From: Paraphaeosphaeria minitans
Lineage: Eukaryota; Ascomycota; Dothideomycetes; Pleosporales; Didymosphaeriaceae
Length of the DNA: 64,000 nt
NCBI GenBank assembly: GCA_015832175.1
Contig: WJXW01000002.1
Span: forward strand, 3,224,001-3,288,000
Direction: 5' to 3'
A model generated the notes under the pieces. It searched no databases. It saw only the letters and a list, made by a program, of their open reading frames with translations, and had not been told where the DNA came from. Positions 1-11,750 of the stretch are shown in pieces; the stretch's first letter is position 1; each line of letters begins with the position of its first letter. A program made the translations under genes and the position numbers.

Positions 1-1077
1 CAAGAGCAGCTCTGCTGATGCTTCGTCGAATCAAAGCTGAAATAACTGTGGAGACGCGTTTAAACGTGCTCAGGAAGAGTTCAAGTTACACGCACGCAAA
101 GGCTCCGCGTATGTGCAGGGGGTTCTGCATATGCAAGTAGCGGTCGTTTATATTCATGATGTCGTTTGGCCTATCGCATATTGTATGCAATCGATGGCTC
201 CTGAATGAGCTAGTGGTCATGTAATCCTCGATGGGGCAGGGCCTGAAAAACCACTATCCTTGATGGTGCTGCATTTACTTGCAAGCGCAGAAATCTACCA
301 CGGTGAATGAAATAAGGCTCTATCGATAGACATGAATTTGTTGATCCTTCACTAGAAGTGAAGCAAGGCTAAAGAACAGAACTGAGGCCGAGCCACTGTA
401 CGTACTGCGATTATCCATCGAGGTAGATCATTACTCAATAAACGCACGGATAGGTACTGTTTCATTGTCAATCACAGTCTCAAGCGATCCGGATCTGACA
501 GCAATATTAAAGAAAAGAGAAACGTACGACGCGCTCTATCACGGGTTACAGAACTGTTATTAGAGAAAGACCAAGGACATGTTACTTACATTCGCTTGTC
601 CATCATCATCATGGCCTTTATTGAGATCGGCACGAACATGCCAGCTTATGAGGTACAACCTGTTACCATAGCCCCCTCTGTATACATTATTGGGAACGAG
701 CTTATAGGCACATGATCTCCTACACTTCAGGGTATCAAGTCAGCGCGGAAGTCTCGAAGCGAACTTGGCGATCTGTTGAAACTGGTTCAAGCACCATCAA
801 ATAATCAAGGTCGCAATCGCTCTCGGACATTTCCGACCCTACACGCTAAGCAACCATATCACCGCTTGATTCAGATGTTGAACGCGACCATTTAACTTCA
901 AGGAGTCATTCATTCAGCATGCCTTGCAATGCGATATCCAATGGCAACCAAAATGTATTTTTGCCCCGGCGCAGTGGCTACCTCCATTCCGATTCAGGTA
1001 ATTGGTCAACTGGCAAAATCTAATACAACATTTGACCCTTAGTTCTTGCTCCCTGTAGCCCTCAATACATCTTCATG
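1..1077. other. No gene recognised at left edge
   Basis: I see no reading frame with recognisable protein similarity and no RNA gene on either strand. The right end of this stretch is the 3' flank of the leftward RTA1-like gene. Base composition is balanced and there is no obvious tandem repeat. Confidence 0.5.
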
Positions 1078-1961
1078 TCAGGCGCTCCTTTCATACAAGT
1101 TAATAAAACTGTGGTTGTCTCCTGACATATCCAACGCACTCGCACCAAAAACATCAGCAGCGTACAGAAAATGGAACATGACCTGTACCACAAGCATCGG
1201 TACTGTATCAAACAAGTACATGTAAACCTCATGGCTAGTAAGATAACCATCATGTCCCTGTCCAAATTCCATGATCCGGAATATGCAGCGCAGGATAATT
1301 ATCACTGCCGCAGAAAGGAGCAGCTTTAGCAACGCAGACCAGGAGTACTTTCCGTGCTGCACAACCTGAAAAGCTTTGGGGGAGCTGCGCATTCTCTTCC
1401 AAAAAACGAGTGAGATGATAAGAAAGAAGCTGAAGAAAAAGAGTTGGATAAAGAGTCCAATAAGCATGATAGTTTGTCCTGTTTTAGCCATGCTTACTTG
1501 CGCCATCATGCCGCCACCCCCGGCTTGCATGAAGAAGGCGAGCACATCGCCACAGACAAATATCTTTGTTATGCGCGTAGGACGGATGATCGAGGCTTCG
1601 GGAGCAGCGACAAAGAGGACGAGACGACCGTAGATCATATAGATAGTCGCTGCGTAAAGAGATGGAGGAAGGATAATCAACAGGGATTGGCCGATGTAAA
1701 GGCCTAAGGATGCCGGTGACTTTGCTGAGAGATATCGAAAGACATAGCCAGCCGTCATCACTAGACTGGTCAGTAAATGTTGAGCTAGGTGGTCTCTAAA
1801 CACTTACTACATGCGCCAACTGTGAGAGGGTTATAGAACCATGCCTTCTTTCGGACCATCTGGAACACATGGTAGGCAGCGCTGATACCGAAAACGCCTG
1901 CAGCAATGATCGCGGCACCCAGGCTTGGTTTATAGAGATAGATTCCGGTGTCCGAGTTCAT
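1078..1961 (-). CDS. RTA1-like seven-helix membrane protein
   Basis: This is a fungal RTA1-domain membrane protein (the family of yeast Rta1/Rsb1, linked to lipid translocation and resistance to lipophilic compounds). Two exons are inferred: 1961-1808 and 1760-1078, joined across a 47-nt intron (GTAAGT donor, CTAG acceptor), giving about 278 aa. The start ATG at 1961-1959 is the first in frame. Family signatures include YIGQSLLIILPPSLYAATIY, then RPTRITKIFVCGDVLAFFMQ followed by AGGGG, which is the conserved RTA1 core. At least six to seven hydrophobic helices are visible and the N-terminus begins MNSDTGIYLYKPSLGAA. The gene is isolated beside gene-poor DNA. The substrate cannot be told from sequence. 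Family assignment is secure; the exact exon boundary is good but untested. Confidence 0.85.
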
Positions 1962-4900
1962 TGTGTTAAGAGTCGATGTATTGGAAAATTAATCACTTTC
2001 CTACGAAAAGACCCAAGCCAGAATATGTAACGAGATATGAAAGAGGGACAACGAATGAGTAGTATAGAAAAAATGAGCGGATTCTTCTATCCCTTCTCTG
2101 GTGTCAGTCCGTTTTATAGGTAGTAAGGGGAATTTCCACGGCCAGACCTGGATTAAAACGTCGAGGCGCAGTGGCTATTACGAAGTGGATCTGAAGATAC
2201 GATATACGGCGTATGGGAATTTCAAGATTCAGGACACGATGAAACGCATTGAAGCCTTACTTAAAGTAGCTAGTCTTGCGATGTAGGAGCAAATAGGTAT
2301 ACGAGTCTAGGCGCGCACCAGCCAACGAGCTCCACTGAAAGCGTACCCATTGCGTATACATCGTATTTTATGTTCACTAGCGACAAAAATGTACGACCAG
2401 TTCCAACACCGACAGAGTTACACATGTTGAACCACCGCAATGTGGGCAGCAAACTTTTCTAAATTCAGTTTATCAGGTCCACTGCGCTCATATTATTCAC
2501 ACCAAAAACGTGTAGTGTTTTCCTCGGATTACCTAAGTCCTCCGGTTAGATAGCAACTACTCCGAAGCATATAAACACCAGTGACACAACAAAAAAGGGG
2601 CACTTTCGTGATTCAGCTCAGCTTCTTTGAGAAGCGCTCCCTGATACTCAACGCCTGTGTCGGACGGGCGATCTTTCTTGTCACTGGGCTGGGGGAAATG
2701 GGCGAACAGCAAACGCTGAGCATCTGAATGAGTTCATCGCATTGCGATACTTTATGAGCTGGTGTAGAGAGGCTGACGAAATAGAGACTGATAAATGACT
2801 GAGTACCATTAGTATTGTCTGCCTCAGCGACTCACCGCTCTGGATCACCAGAGGTGTCTACAGTGAAGAAAGTTGATTATTAGGGACCACCAAGATCAAT
2901 GAATGTAGCGCTTCATCCGAGTACGCAGGCTGAAGCGTGCCGCAAGGCCGCATTTGTTGCGCATTTACCGGCCGACTCAGCGCATTTGCGGAATAGCCGC
3001 TCTTGAGAGATACGGCACAGTTGATTTCGCTCTCAACACGTTTTACTCACCCATTTTAAAGACTGCTGAAATGAAAAGATGTGGCGCATATGGGATACGG
3101 GTAGGGCCATGGGCCCTACAACACGAACAGGGCGATCACCTGAGAGGTGATCACCTGACTACTACGAGCTTCTCACTCAGCTTACTACTTCCTTATATAA
3201 ACTAGGTCTATATAAGAAGCACTACTGAGCAGGCTTCTCCTGTTCAGTGACAATACACTTGATCACCCTAAGCAGTATCCTTAGTTCACCTCCACAAAAG
3301 AACTGCAGATACAAGGTATAATGCCTAAGAAATGAACAACAAAGTATGTAATACACATTGCCTGTAACTCGAGTGGTGACGCGATAACATAGTGATGGAC
3401 ACTCAAAACCCATAGACCGTGTTCGTTGTTGGAGGCTCGTCAGCGCTATTAGAAAGAGATTTCCAAAGCTTTTGCAAGCCAAGGCATGTCTAAATCGCCT
3501 GTAATACATTCATTTTAAGTACATCCTATCTGTATTGAGCTGATATAGCTTGTCTCTTCAGGCGCTCATGTCACGATTCTCACTCGCAAACAAGACGCTT
3601 TAGACCAAGCTAAAGATGAGATCCTAGAAGATATGGCAACCGAGACTCAGAGAAGCAAAGCTGTAGCGGCTAACCTTTCCTCATGCCTCAATGGTTGGTC
3701 TTTTGTCATGCCTGCTAGCGAATGAACCGCTATCTCTAGTGGATCTTGAGTCAGACAAAATTGAGGCGTGAATAGCTCGGCATCCCTCACTCCAATTTCC
3801 GGCTACCTGGCTTACTCTGGTTAGTGGCGACAATATTGAATTCAAGGTCGTTATTAATTAGTCCAGCGGGGGAAATGTAGACAGCACGCGCTTTCTTATA
3901 CCCTGAGACTCAGTATACAGCGATATCTAGGCCTTGTATCACCTTACTCTTTTCGGTGCATGTTCGCGAATAACATCATTACGCCCATGTTCATCAAGGA
4001 ACAAGAAAGAAACGGAATTCACCAAGCGATTAGAGGGAACTACAGTTGATCTCACTAAGCTCGAGAAGAGCTTTCCATGCAAGGAAAAAATTGCTTCAGA
4101 GATCGTCGCCAATGTAGCGAGAGGTAGATTTGCCATTATAGACGCGGGGACTTCAGCCTCAAGCTTGCTGATTGGTCTTGATTGACTCGAGCCCCAAACG
4201 GTTTTTCGGGTTATGGGTCACTATGTTATTTTGATAGCTGCTGTTTTTCCTTTCATTCGCCGTGGCTGGGAGAAAAGATGCTAGGGCGATAGACTGAACA
4301 AAGGTTAGTTCAGTCCCGCGTTCAAAACTCGAAATATATATCCAACGCCTCCAATGAGAAATAGTGTGTTGACGAGGTCTCTGAGAATTCTCCCCGTAAG
4401 AAGGTCAAACAGTGGAAGAGTGAACGGAAGACGTGCTCTTTCCCTTGTTTTTCGCTTAACCGTAGCCCTCTTCGTGCAGAGCTGTCCCTAGACAAATGGA
4501 AAGTACTATACAAGACCTAGGTGCCCGCTGACAATCTTCACAAGCCCATTACTGTTACTATTTGACCAAGCTGCACATTGTGTCGTGCTCATCTCGATCT
4601 TTCACAGAGCGCCCTTTAACACAGCTGAAATGATCGTTGACACAGCTTTCTAATCCGGTTGAGATGGTCTCCTTCGAGATGAAGCAGAAGTTGAAGAAAA
4701 GGTTTCCTGTAATGTTTCAGCGGATCGGGAAGGTTAGTATTTGACGCAAGATTTCGAGGACCGCTGGTCCTGGGAGACATCTGGTACTTTTTCCAAGGGT
4801 GGAGAGAGCTTTCGTTCAGCCAGCTATGAACTATTAATGAGACCTATATGCCTAATACTGGAGCACATAAAGTCTAGTGATCCGCCTAAGTTTGATCTTC

Positions 4901-7900
4901 TTACATATTTGGCGTTTTCGGGATGGGCCTTCGGTATTTGATGTCACGCAGCCGCTGGGTATTGGGAAAGCTTACTTTTCTCACCGCGATAAGTAGACTA
5001 TTACGTTAAAACGACTTGCCGCGGCGTGGCTAGTACTTTGGATTAATTTAATAGAAAGGCATCTTATCAAGCACTTGGCTGCTTATAAGCAACTTGCCGA
5101 GTGTAGGAAACCGTGCCCTTTTACGTGTTCTATGTTCACCCCTAATACGAAGAAAATAGACTTTTATGAGGATTCGTGTGATGTTAAAAGGTTCCTCCCT
5201 GCGGTAAGCCCTCCGCAAACACCAGTACCATCACATAGGCAGCAGTAGGTGGTAGTAAATGCACCAGCAACATCTACAGCAAGACCTAATCCCACTCGTA
5301 GTATGTGCCAAAGTCTACGTCTTCATTGTGAGCTGGCAGCCGAGGAGACAAGAGGTAGCGCTCTCCAGATACATAGCATCACGTTCGGAACTAGGTACTC
5401 TGGGGATGACGACAAAGGCAGTAACCGTGTATTGAAGAGCCTGGTAGGCCACTTTGGTGTTATAAGTTGCTTGCTCCACCACGATGAAGCACCACTGATC
5501 ATCAAGTCGTACTAGTCTTGGACTACTACGACCTGACCATCTTGCTCATGGTACGCAATGTCGCCAACTCTTGGCTGGTTAATAGGCCAAAGAATCGTGT
5601 TTATTCCTACTAATTGATAGCTGTCTCACGCCACTGAACTCGACTTGCTCACGCCGGAGATTATGGGTCAAGTTATCTAAAGGTTCCTGAACATTGGATC
5701 GCGTTTCGAGCGTATTCATCACCGTGCACGTGAGTTTTTTTGGCAACGACATAACGTTGTCGGCTTGGAACACGCATCCCTATTAAAGTGGTATGATCTT
5801 TATATTGGCTATTCTTGAGAGAATAGTTCCAATGTCGCGTCCTTTACAATTCGTCTCATCCGAGAGAACAATCCTACTGGATTCCATAAAGCCATACACA
5901 GAGCAATCTATAAGGAGATGCCTTCTTTCGGCAATATTATAGGCTCTACCTAGAGATAATTCTTTAGATCTAATATTTACTTTATCTAGATGGAGCTTCC
6001 CAAATACTAAGACATGCTAACAGTCTCGTAGCTTGAAAATATCGAATTTTATCTTACCATATCTTACGTTCTAATTCACAGAGCAGATACAGAGATCTTC
6101 TGGGGTTGGATGAGATCAGAGGAGAAGTCGCGATGACGATCTCCACGACGATTCCAAATGCACCAGATGGCTCTTCCCTGCAGTAACCTTTGACACTGTT
6201 CCGGCTGTTGAGTACAGCTAATATTAGGTAGGCTGCGCTGGCGATCAGCATCTGTGAGTGACTCCAGCGGCAAATGCTTCCCAGTCTCGGTCGGCAGCGT
6301 TAAACACCGTGAGCCCGTCTGACAACTCGTGAATTGTAGCGCAAAGCCTCCCTCAAAGTTATCAAGTTTACGCCAGAGAAATCACCTTGCATGAGAATAG
6401 CGAGGCCATCGCTCGTCTAGCAGTCCACATGCGAGGGTAGGTGCCCTTTTGTTTGTCGAATCTGGGGTTAAGTGTGGTGAGGCAGATTGATTTCGCTGAA
6501 AATATACTCCTACTTACCTGGAATGGACTGGACCGACCGGACCGTTGTGAAAATGATGGTCAACCTTATCCTCACGAAATGGACGGGCACACATACTTTC
6601 GTGCATTCGTGCAATGGATGGAAGAAGTGGTGAAACTGCCAGGCTATAGCATGCCCTTCATTTCCTACAAGGTAGTTCTTGGCATTGACGACGATTTAAC
6701 CTAGGAAGCGTGGAACTTGGTGGTACAAGTGACTAGATCTCACAGGACGTTAATGCAGGGAAGCTGTCCTACATCCAAAATAGTTGCGTCCTCACTAACA
6801 TGGCGTGTCAATGCTATAAAATAAAAGATCCTAGCACCTGCTATTTTGATTCCAGGCATCATCTCAAATCGCCGCACCCAGTCTTCCCGATGCCGGATTA
6901 CCTTCTAAATAGTTTTTCGATACTGAACGTTTATAGTGTCATAGGTCAATTTCCGGATGTGGCGTTTGTTGAATGAGCACTAGTCTTGGACATTGGAACG
7001 GTGGTAGGATGAGTGGAATCATGTTATCTTTTCGCAGGAGTATATCCTTCGTAGAGACTTTTGGACACTATGGGCTGCAAAGTATCACACCAGCTAAGAA
7101 GCGAGTGCTCAAGCTGTACTGAATGCGGTGCCGACACTGACACTAGGGATAGAACGCATATGTTTTGCCGCTATTCCGAGACAAGAGATCACGCTGTGTT
7201 GGTCCACGAATTGAAAAAGGCAGAAGCTGGAGAGTATTTGCTTCACTGCCATTAATGTCCAAATTGTTCACGCAAAGGTGGACCATTCCCTTGCCTGCAC
7301 CACATTTCGGGTGGGACACGTGGATCTGGTGGTGGAAACGTGGAAAGATACGGTGTACAGTAACAGCAATCTGACACGTCAATCAAGCTCACCATAGATA
7401 TAGAACCGAGTAATCATGACATTCCGTCATCCTTGTGCTGATCTTACCTGCTTTGCTCTTATTCTCAGCCCTCCGCGGCGCCACTGCCTAGTAATGCAGC
7501 CGCCTAACTGACACCTGTCCGTCACGGCAAACGCATTTGAACATCACTTGACCAACCCTTGCTCGCCGGGCGCAGTTCGTATCATCACCGTTTGGCGAGT
7601 CGATGCAGAGATCCTGAAATTATGACGGCGCAGACGCTATGGACGAACGATAGGGGGGGCTTATACATGTAAGACGGTGCATGAAGGCGTGTGGTGAAGT
7701 GTACTTTGCTCTCGTCAAGCGATCAATACGAATATGCATCCATCCAGTAGAATGGCAGAAAGACGACAGGAGAACAGTCAGGGATACCATATTGATAGTG
7801 AGGACTCGCAGATAACGCTCACTGCACCCGTGATCATCAAGTTGGCAATCATCAGCAAACCCACAATCCACGCGAGACTAGTAGGTAGGCAGCTTTTCCA

Positions 7901-8726
7901 TCTACACGAGACCGCGCTGTCTAGTGGCAGCTCCACACACCGTCTCATCCTAGAGCGTCATCGAGCGCCTCGCGATCTTCAATGTCGCAGCCTGAGACTT
8001 GCAGTGAGCGTCCTACAGATATGAAAATTCCGAGACAAGAAACATAAGAGGTCCAAAAAAACTAACATGGATTCGCGGAGATCAGGGCTGGAAACGAGGG
8101 AGCAAAGAAGTTTGGGGACTAGAATGAAAGGGTGACTTGTCATTTCGAGCACACGCAGGCTTGGAAACTGGACGGGTTCGGGGTGACAACCAAGGAATAT
8201 CGTGTCAAAGATGCGCATCTCTTGCACTCCCATTTGTTTTACCCTATAGCCGTCCTGCCTGCACCAATGACATCATTGCTACGCACGCCACGTGACCTCC
8301 ACCCACATTCCACCCCCCGGACCCCACAACGTAACGTCGTACCCACCCCCAAGTGATGAGCCGCTGGCACTTTCCCTGCTTTTCCCATGCCGCGCCTGAA
8401 ACGCGCATCTTCGCAACAGGGAAGTCTGGCGCTGTTTCTGCATACGAAGGGCAGCGATCGTTGATGGCTTGTGCATCTTTGCCGTTTGCGGTTGTGATGG
8501 TCCGCCAGGGACAAAGGCGTTGAGCGAGCTCGGACATGACGTCGGGAAGCTGTGGTATGCAATAAAAAACGTGGGAGTGTGAGATGCGAAGTCGGAGGTC
8601 TAATTTCTGTTCCCCTTTATCTACCAGAAACTTGACCAGAGTGCGTCGAGTGCATCAGTTACCACTACATACACCAGCCACACGTACGCGAAACAACTAC
8701 CTACTTAGCTATACGCATTCATTACC
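1962..8726. other. Gene-poor stretch, no supported gene
   Basis: About 6.8 kb contains only short open frames (under about 110 codons) on both strands with no recognisable domain, no plausible splice-joined gene and no long tandem array. Peptides near 4.0-4.2 kb, 4.7-4.9 kb, 6.4-6.7 kb and 7.1-7.3 kb look slightly protein-like but could not be tied to any family. They may be relics of decayed genes or elements, or chance. GC content is lower than in the housekeeping blocks further right. Confidence 0.4.
3134..3156. repeat. Overlapping short palindromes
   Basis: GATCACCT and AGGTGATC flank a GAG spacer, and AGGTGATCACCT is itself a perfect 12-bp palindrome. There is no gene close by to attach it to, so a regulatory role is not supported. 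Confidence 0.4.
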
Positions 8727-9122
8727 ATGGAAGACGTCCCACGTTCCACGGTCGCCGCCCGCGAACGCTCCCATGCCCCCCAGATGTCATCCATTACAAA
8801 TCCACACGTCGCACCGCCCTCGCCCTGCCTCTCCAAAACTTCCTCAGAGTGCTCACGCCATTCCTGCGAGGCGCCACGCTCCCCTTCCACCACACAGAAG
8901 CGGCAAGCTGAGAACCTCACATCCTTCCCTTCGCCAAGCAACTTCAAGCCCACAACGGCATTCGATCCCGACGCACCACCACCCTACCGCGAGGAAGAGT
9001 TCCAGGGGAAGAGCAAAGACGAGGTGCGGCGGATGCGCAAGCGCGATTATGCGGTCGAGATCTCACGTTTGATGGGGAGACAGTTGGTTAGGGGGATGAA
9101 TGGGAAGGGCGAAGATAATTGA
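8727..9122 (+). CDS. Small hypothetical protein (131 aa)
   Basis: Single-exon frame of 131 codons starting at an ATG in good context (attaccATGG). The N-terminal two thirds is Ser/Pro/Thr-rich and probably disordered. The C-terminal part, about residues 83-131, is denser and charged (DPDAPPPYREEEFQGKSKDE, then RRMRKRDYAVEISRLMG), with the look of a short conserved helix. No domain is recognised, and no signal peptide or membrane segment is visible. It lies upstream of the leftward RNase H2B gene, about 850 bp from its 3' end. Support is the clean start, the compositional change and the structured C-terminus; it could still be a chance frame. Confidence 0.5.
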   Translation: MEDVPRSTVAARERSHAPQMSSITNPHVAPPSPCLSKTSSECSRHSCEAPRSPSTTQKRQAENLTSFPSPSNFKPTTAFDPDAPPPYREEEFQGKSKDEVRRMRKRDYAVEISRLMGRQLVRGMNGKGEDN

Positions 9123-9975
9123 GGTGTGGGAGTAGAAGGCGTCGACCTGCTGGAACCGTTCGCTTCTCCGTTGTATAAATGTTGCTTCTATTGAGCGATG
9201 GCGTTGTCTTTTCCGCCTCAGGGTGGCGGTGTATACTAGTCCTGGATCACGCTTGCACATCGAAAGCGAGCAAATGAGCAGCAATCGTCACGGTTGTGCA
9301 CTCACAATCTTTCTATTCACAGTTAAGGCTGCATAAAGCGAGCCTTTGAAGGACTCAACCTCTCATTAGCTCATGAGTTCTGTCTGACCAAGCGCGCCGC
9401 TTCGTCCAATAACATTCAATGCAAGTGATACTTCCCTGGCACGTCCCTTCCACAGGCCCCTGTCGACCATCATCTCCTCCGAGAACGTGAGCTGGATCCA
9501 AATCAACCGCATCGGTTGTTCGGACTGGTTGTAATGCGAAAGCCGCGGCTGCTGAAAAGAACCCCAGGACAGGTTGGCATGGACAAGAGAACATGACGCC
9601 CATCCAAGGCACGTACCCAACCCAGGAAGCTGCCAACCCAACCTCCTCAAATCGTTGGCGTACTGGGTTGGGGTAAGCTTTTTGATGACTGTCGTTGGTG
9701 CGGCTAAAGCGAGTTTCGGGACCAGTTCAGTGCTCAGCATTATTCAACCAGGGGTTCCAAAGTGGCACGGCTGAGACATGAACCAGAAACATGTACCAAT
9801 TCCGTGGTGTGCGGGTGTAGCATTTCCTCTGTCCAGTCTGACCCTGCGGCAATGCAGACCCGTCCAAAGCGCCGAGCGCCCTCTCTTTCCAACCCACATA
9901 CCAGCCGGGCATGCTCATCAAGCTCCTGCCTCTCCAAAAAAGTAATTATGACAGCACGATTCCCCTTTCCCACGC
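9123..9975. other. Intergenic, no supported gene
   Basis: Open frames on the minus strand at 9366-9740 and 9740-9973 overlap other frames and show no recognisable domain. The right part is presumably 3' flank of the RNase H2B gene. I do not call a gene here. Confidence 0.45.
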
Positions 9976-11319
9976 TTACTTCGCTTTCTTTACAAAAAAA
10001 CTGCTCAACTTCCTCATCCCCGTCGTATCCGCCTTTTTCAACTGCTTGACCGCCCTGCTCTCGCTCTTCTTCTTCTTTTCCTCGTCCTCCTTTTTCCGCT
10101 TCTTTTCCTCTCTTTCCATGGCCGCGCCCTCGTCATCGTCGTGTCCGCGCTTCCGGGAGATGTTGTCACTTATAGAGCGTAACGCGAGGGCTTCGGCACG
10201 CAGTTTTTGGAGGGCGGCGAGGTGTATGTCCAGGGTAGTGAAGTCCGGGCCAGAGGATGTGATGAGAGAGTGGAGGGTGGGTGGCAGGTAGGAGGAAGAG
10301 AGGTAGGTGAGAGATGTGCGGAGGCGGAGGAGGTGGGGGATCTCCGGGGGAGTTTGTATGGCGGGTTTGGCGACGAGGTCGTCGGTAGTGGAAGTGAAGG
10401 ACGTAGCCGCGGTGGTTTGGGATTCGATAGTGATGGTGGTGGTGGAAGAGTCGCTCTCGGTCCGTGTGAGAGTCGAAGCTGTGGTCGTTTGCGACTCTGT
10501 GGTTGCTGGGATGTCTGCTGAGGTGGACGTGGCGGTGAAGGTGTCTGAGCGGAGGACGTTCATGACAGGGACTTCAAGCGCTGTCTTGATGAAGCGTTCT
10601 TCGATCGATGGCGGCAGGCCTTGGGTGCACATGCGCTCCGCCTTCCGGGTGAGCACCCTGGAGAGTTTTTCGGTGGATAGGCGGTACATGGTCTCATCGC
10701 CGGCGGTCACCGTGTCGCACACTGCAGCCACTCGTCGCTCGACCTTGTCTTTTAGGTTGGAGTGTTGGGAAAGCAGCACCTTCCACTGCCGTGATAGTGA
10801 AGCGAGCTTGTCGAGGTGGTCTTCGAAGGAGAGAAAGAACTGCTTGTCGCCTTGTTTAGCACTGGTTTTCGGTGCCAGGGCAGGCAAGATCAGGAACAAG
10901 AGGTCGACTGGTGTCGCGAGGAACATGTCGGCTTTGTTGGTGAGATAGCCACCGCCCAGTCCTGCTGCTGTGTCTGTATCATTTGCCGCCGTCACCGCTT
11001 CCCCCGGCCCATCTTTGGAAGCATCATCTGATGCGTTGTCGGGCGTTATCAGCCAGCTCTTGCAGTCCTTCTTCGGCGCTGCGATGCGCGTGAACTCGTA
11101 AAAGCCTTTGCTGGGGCAGAAGTAGTATCGTGAAGGCGCTCCATTCGCGGGGTTGTCTATTGAGACTATGCGCGACTCGGACGACGTGTCTCTGGGAAGC
11201 ACGAACACGTTTGGCGGTTTGCTGGTAGACGGCGGCAGCGGCTTTGCTGTAAATTGCGGAGGTTCTGGGGTGGGTTCCTTTGTGGCAGCGGCCTTGGGTT
11301 TCGAGCGGGTGCGCGCCAT
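9976..11319 (-). CDS. RNH202: Ribonuclease H2 subunit B
   Basis: Subunit B of the heterotrimeric RNase H2, the nuclear enzyme that removes ribonucleotides and RNA from DNA. Single exon, 447 aa, starting MARTRSKPKAAATKEP. The family's N-terminal beta domain is recognisable: NVFVLPRDTSSESRIVSIDN near residues 38-57, then SRYYFCPSKGFYEFTRI. The core motif VDLLFLILPALAPK follows around residue 138. The central linker is Ser/Thr-rich (about 265-320). The C-terminus is strongly basic and ends MRKLSSFFVKKAK, which fits a PCNA-interacting PIP box (hydrophobic residue plus paired Phe), as human RNASEH2B also carries at its C-terminus. It is divergent from MCM10 across a 431-bp promoter. Identification is confident; the PIP call rests on motif shape. 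Confidence 0.92.
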   Translation of the reverse strand: MARTRSKPKAAATKEPTPEPPQFTAKPLPPSTSKPPNVFVLPRDTSSESRIVSIDNPANGAPSRYYFCPSKGFYEFTRIAAPKKDCKSWLITPDNASDDASKDGPGEAVTAANDTDTAAGLGGGYLTNKADMFLATPVDLLFLILPALAPKTSAKQGDKQFFLSFEDHLDKLASLSRQWKVLLSQHSNLKDKVERRVAAVCDTVTAGDETMYRLSTEKLSRVLTRKAERMCTQGLPPSIEERFIKTALEVPVMNVLRSDTFTATSTSADIPATTESQTTTASTLTRTESDSSTTTITIESQTTAATSFTSTTDDLVAKPAIQTPPEIPHLLRLRTSLTYLSSSYLPPTLHSLITSSGPDFTTLDIHLAALQKLRAEALALRSISDNISRKRGHDDDEGAAMEREEKKRKKEDEEKKKKSESRAVKQLKKADTTGMRKLSSFFVKKAK

Positions 11320-11750
11320 TGTGTAAATACGTCCTTGGCAGTAGGATGTTGAGTATCACACACTGCAGTTACCGGTATGCTTCTGCCGTCAAGAAAGAAA
11401 GTCCGACACGCAATTGCAACATGGAGAAGAGAGGTCGCGTCGCGGGTGCGGGTGCTGGTGCGGGAGGAGCCAATGGCGACGCGTTGTCTCGCGTCACCCC
11501 GGTGCGTTTCAGATGCAACTTTAGGTAGATCTACCGTAGTCGTAGGTACCTACGGTAGTCCAACACGCAAGCAATCCGCGGCTGCACGTCTATCAACGAA
11601 CCCTCCAAACACACGCCTACCGTTCCTTCGCCACTCCCCCTCTCGTTCTCGCCCTCCACCGCCAGAATCTGTGTCGCAGCGCATGCGCGGGGCCTTGGCA
11701 CAGGATATGGGCGCAGCGCCCTCAGCGCACTGCACCACCACGCCGCCGTC
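11320..11750. promoter_or_regulatory. Shared divergent promoter of RNH202 and MCM10
   Basis: A 431-bp gap separates two outward-reading DNA replication/repair genes. It contains a CCAAT box (GCCAATGG, about 11469-11476) followed at once by ACGCGT at 11479-11484, the MluI cell-cycle box recognised by MBF-type factors in yeasts. Near 11524-11558 there are nested palindromes: GGTAGATCTACC, CGTAGGTACCTACG, and the arms CTACCGTAG/CTACGGTAG. Co-regulation at G1/S is an inference from motif and gene function. Confidence 0.6.
11479..11484. promoter_or_regulatory. MCB-like ACGCGT element
   Basis: Perfect MluI cell-cycle box, self-complementary, 272 bp upstream of the MCM10 start and 160 bp upstream of the RNH202 start, next to a CCAAT box. 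Binding by an MBF homologue is predicted only from the motif. Confidence 0.5.

Noticed and set aside
8239..8562. Minus-strand 107-codon frame
   Set aside because: No domain, overlaps other frames of similar length, and lies in the presumed upstream region of the small plus-strand gene.
10207..10948. Plus-strand frames opposite RNase H2B
   Set aside because: Shadows of the real minus-strand gene with no domain and unnatural composition.
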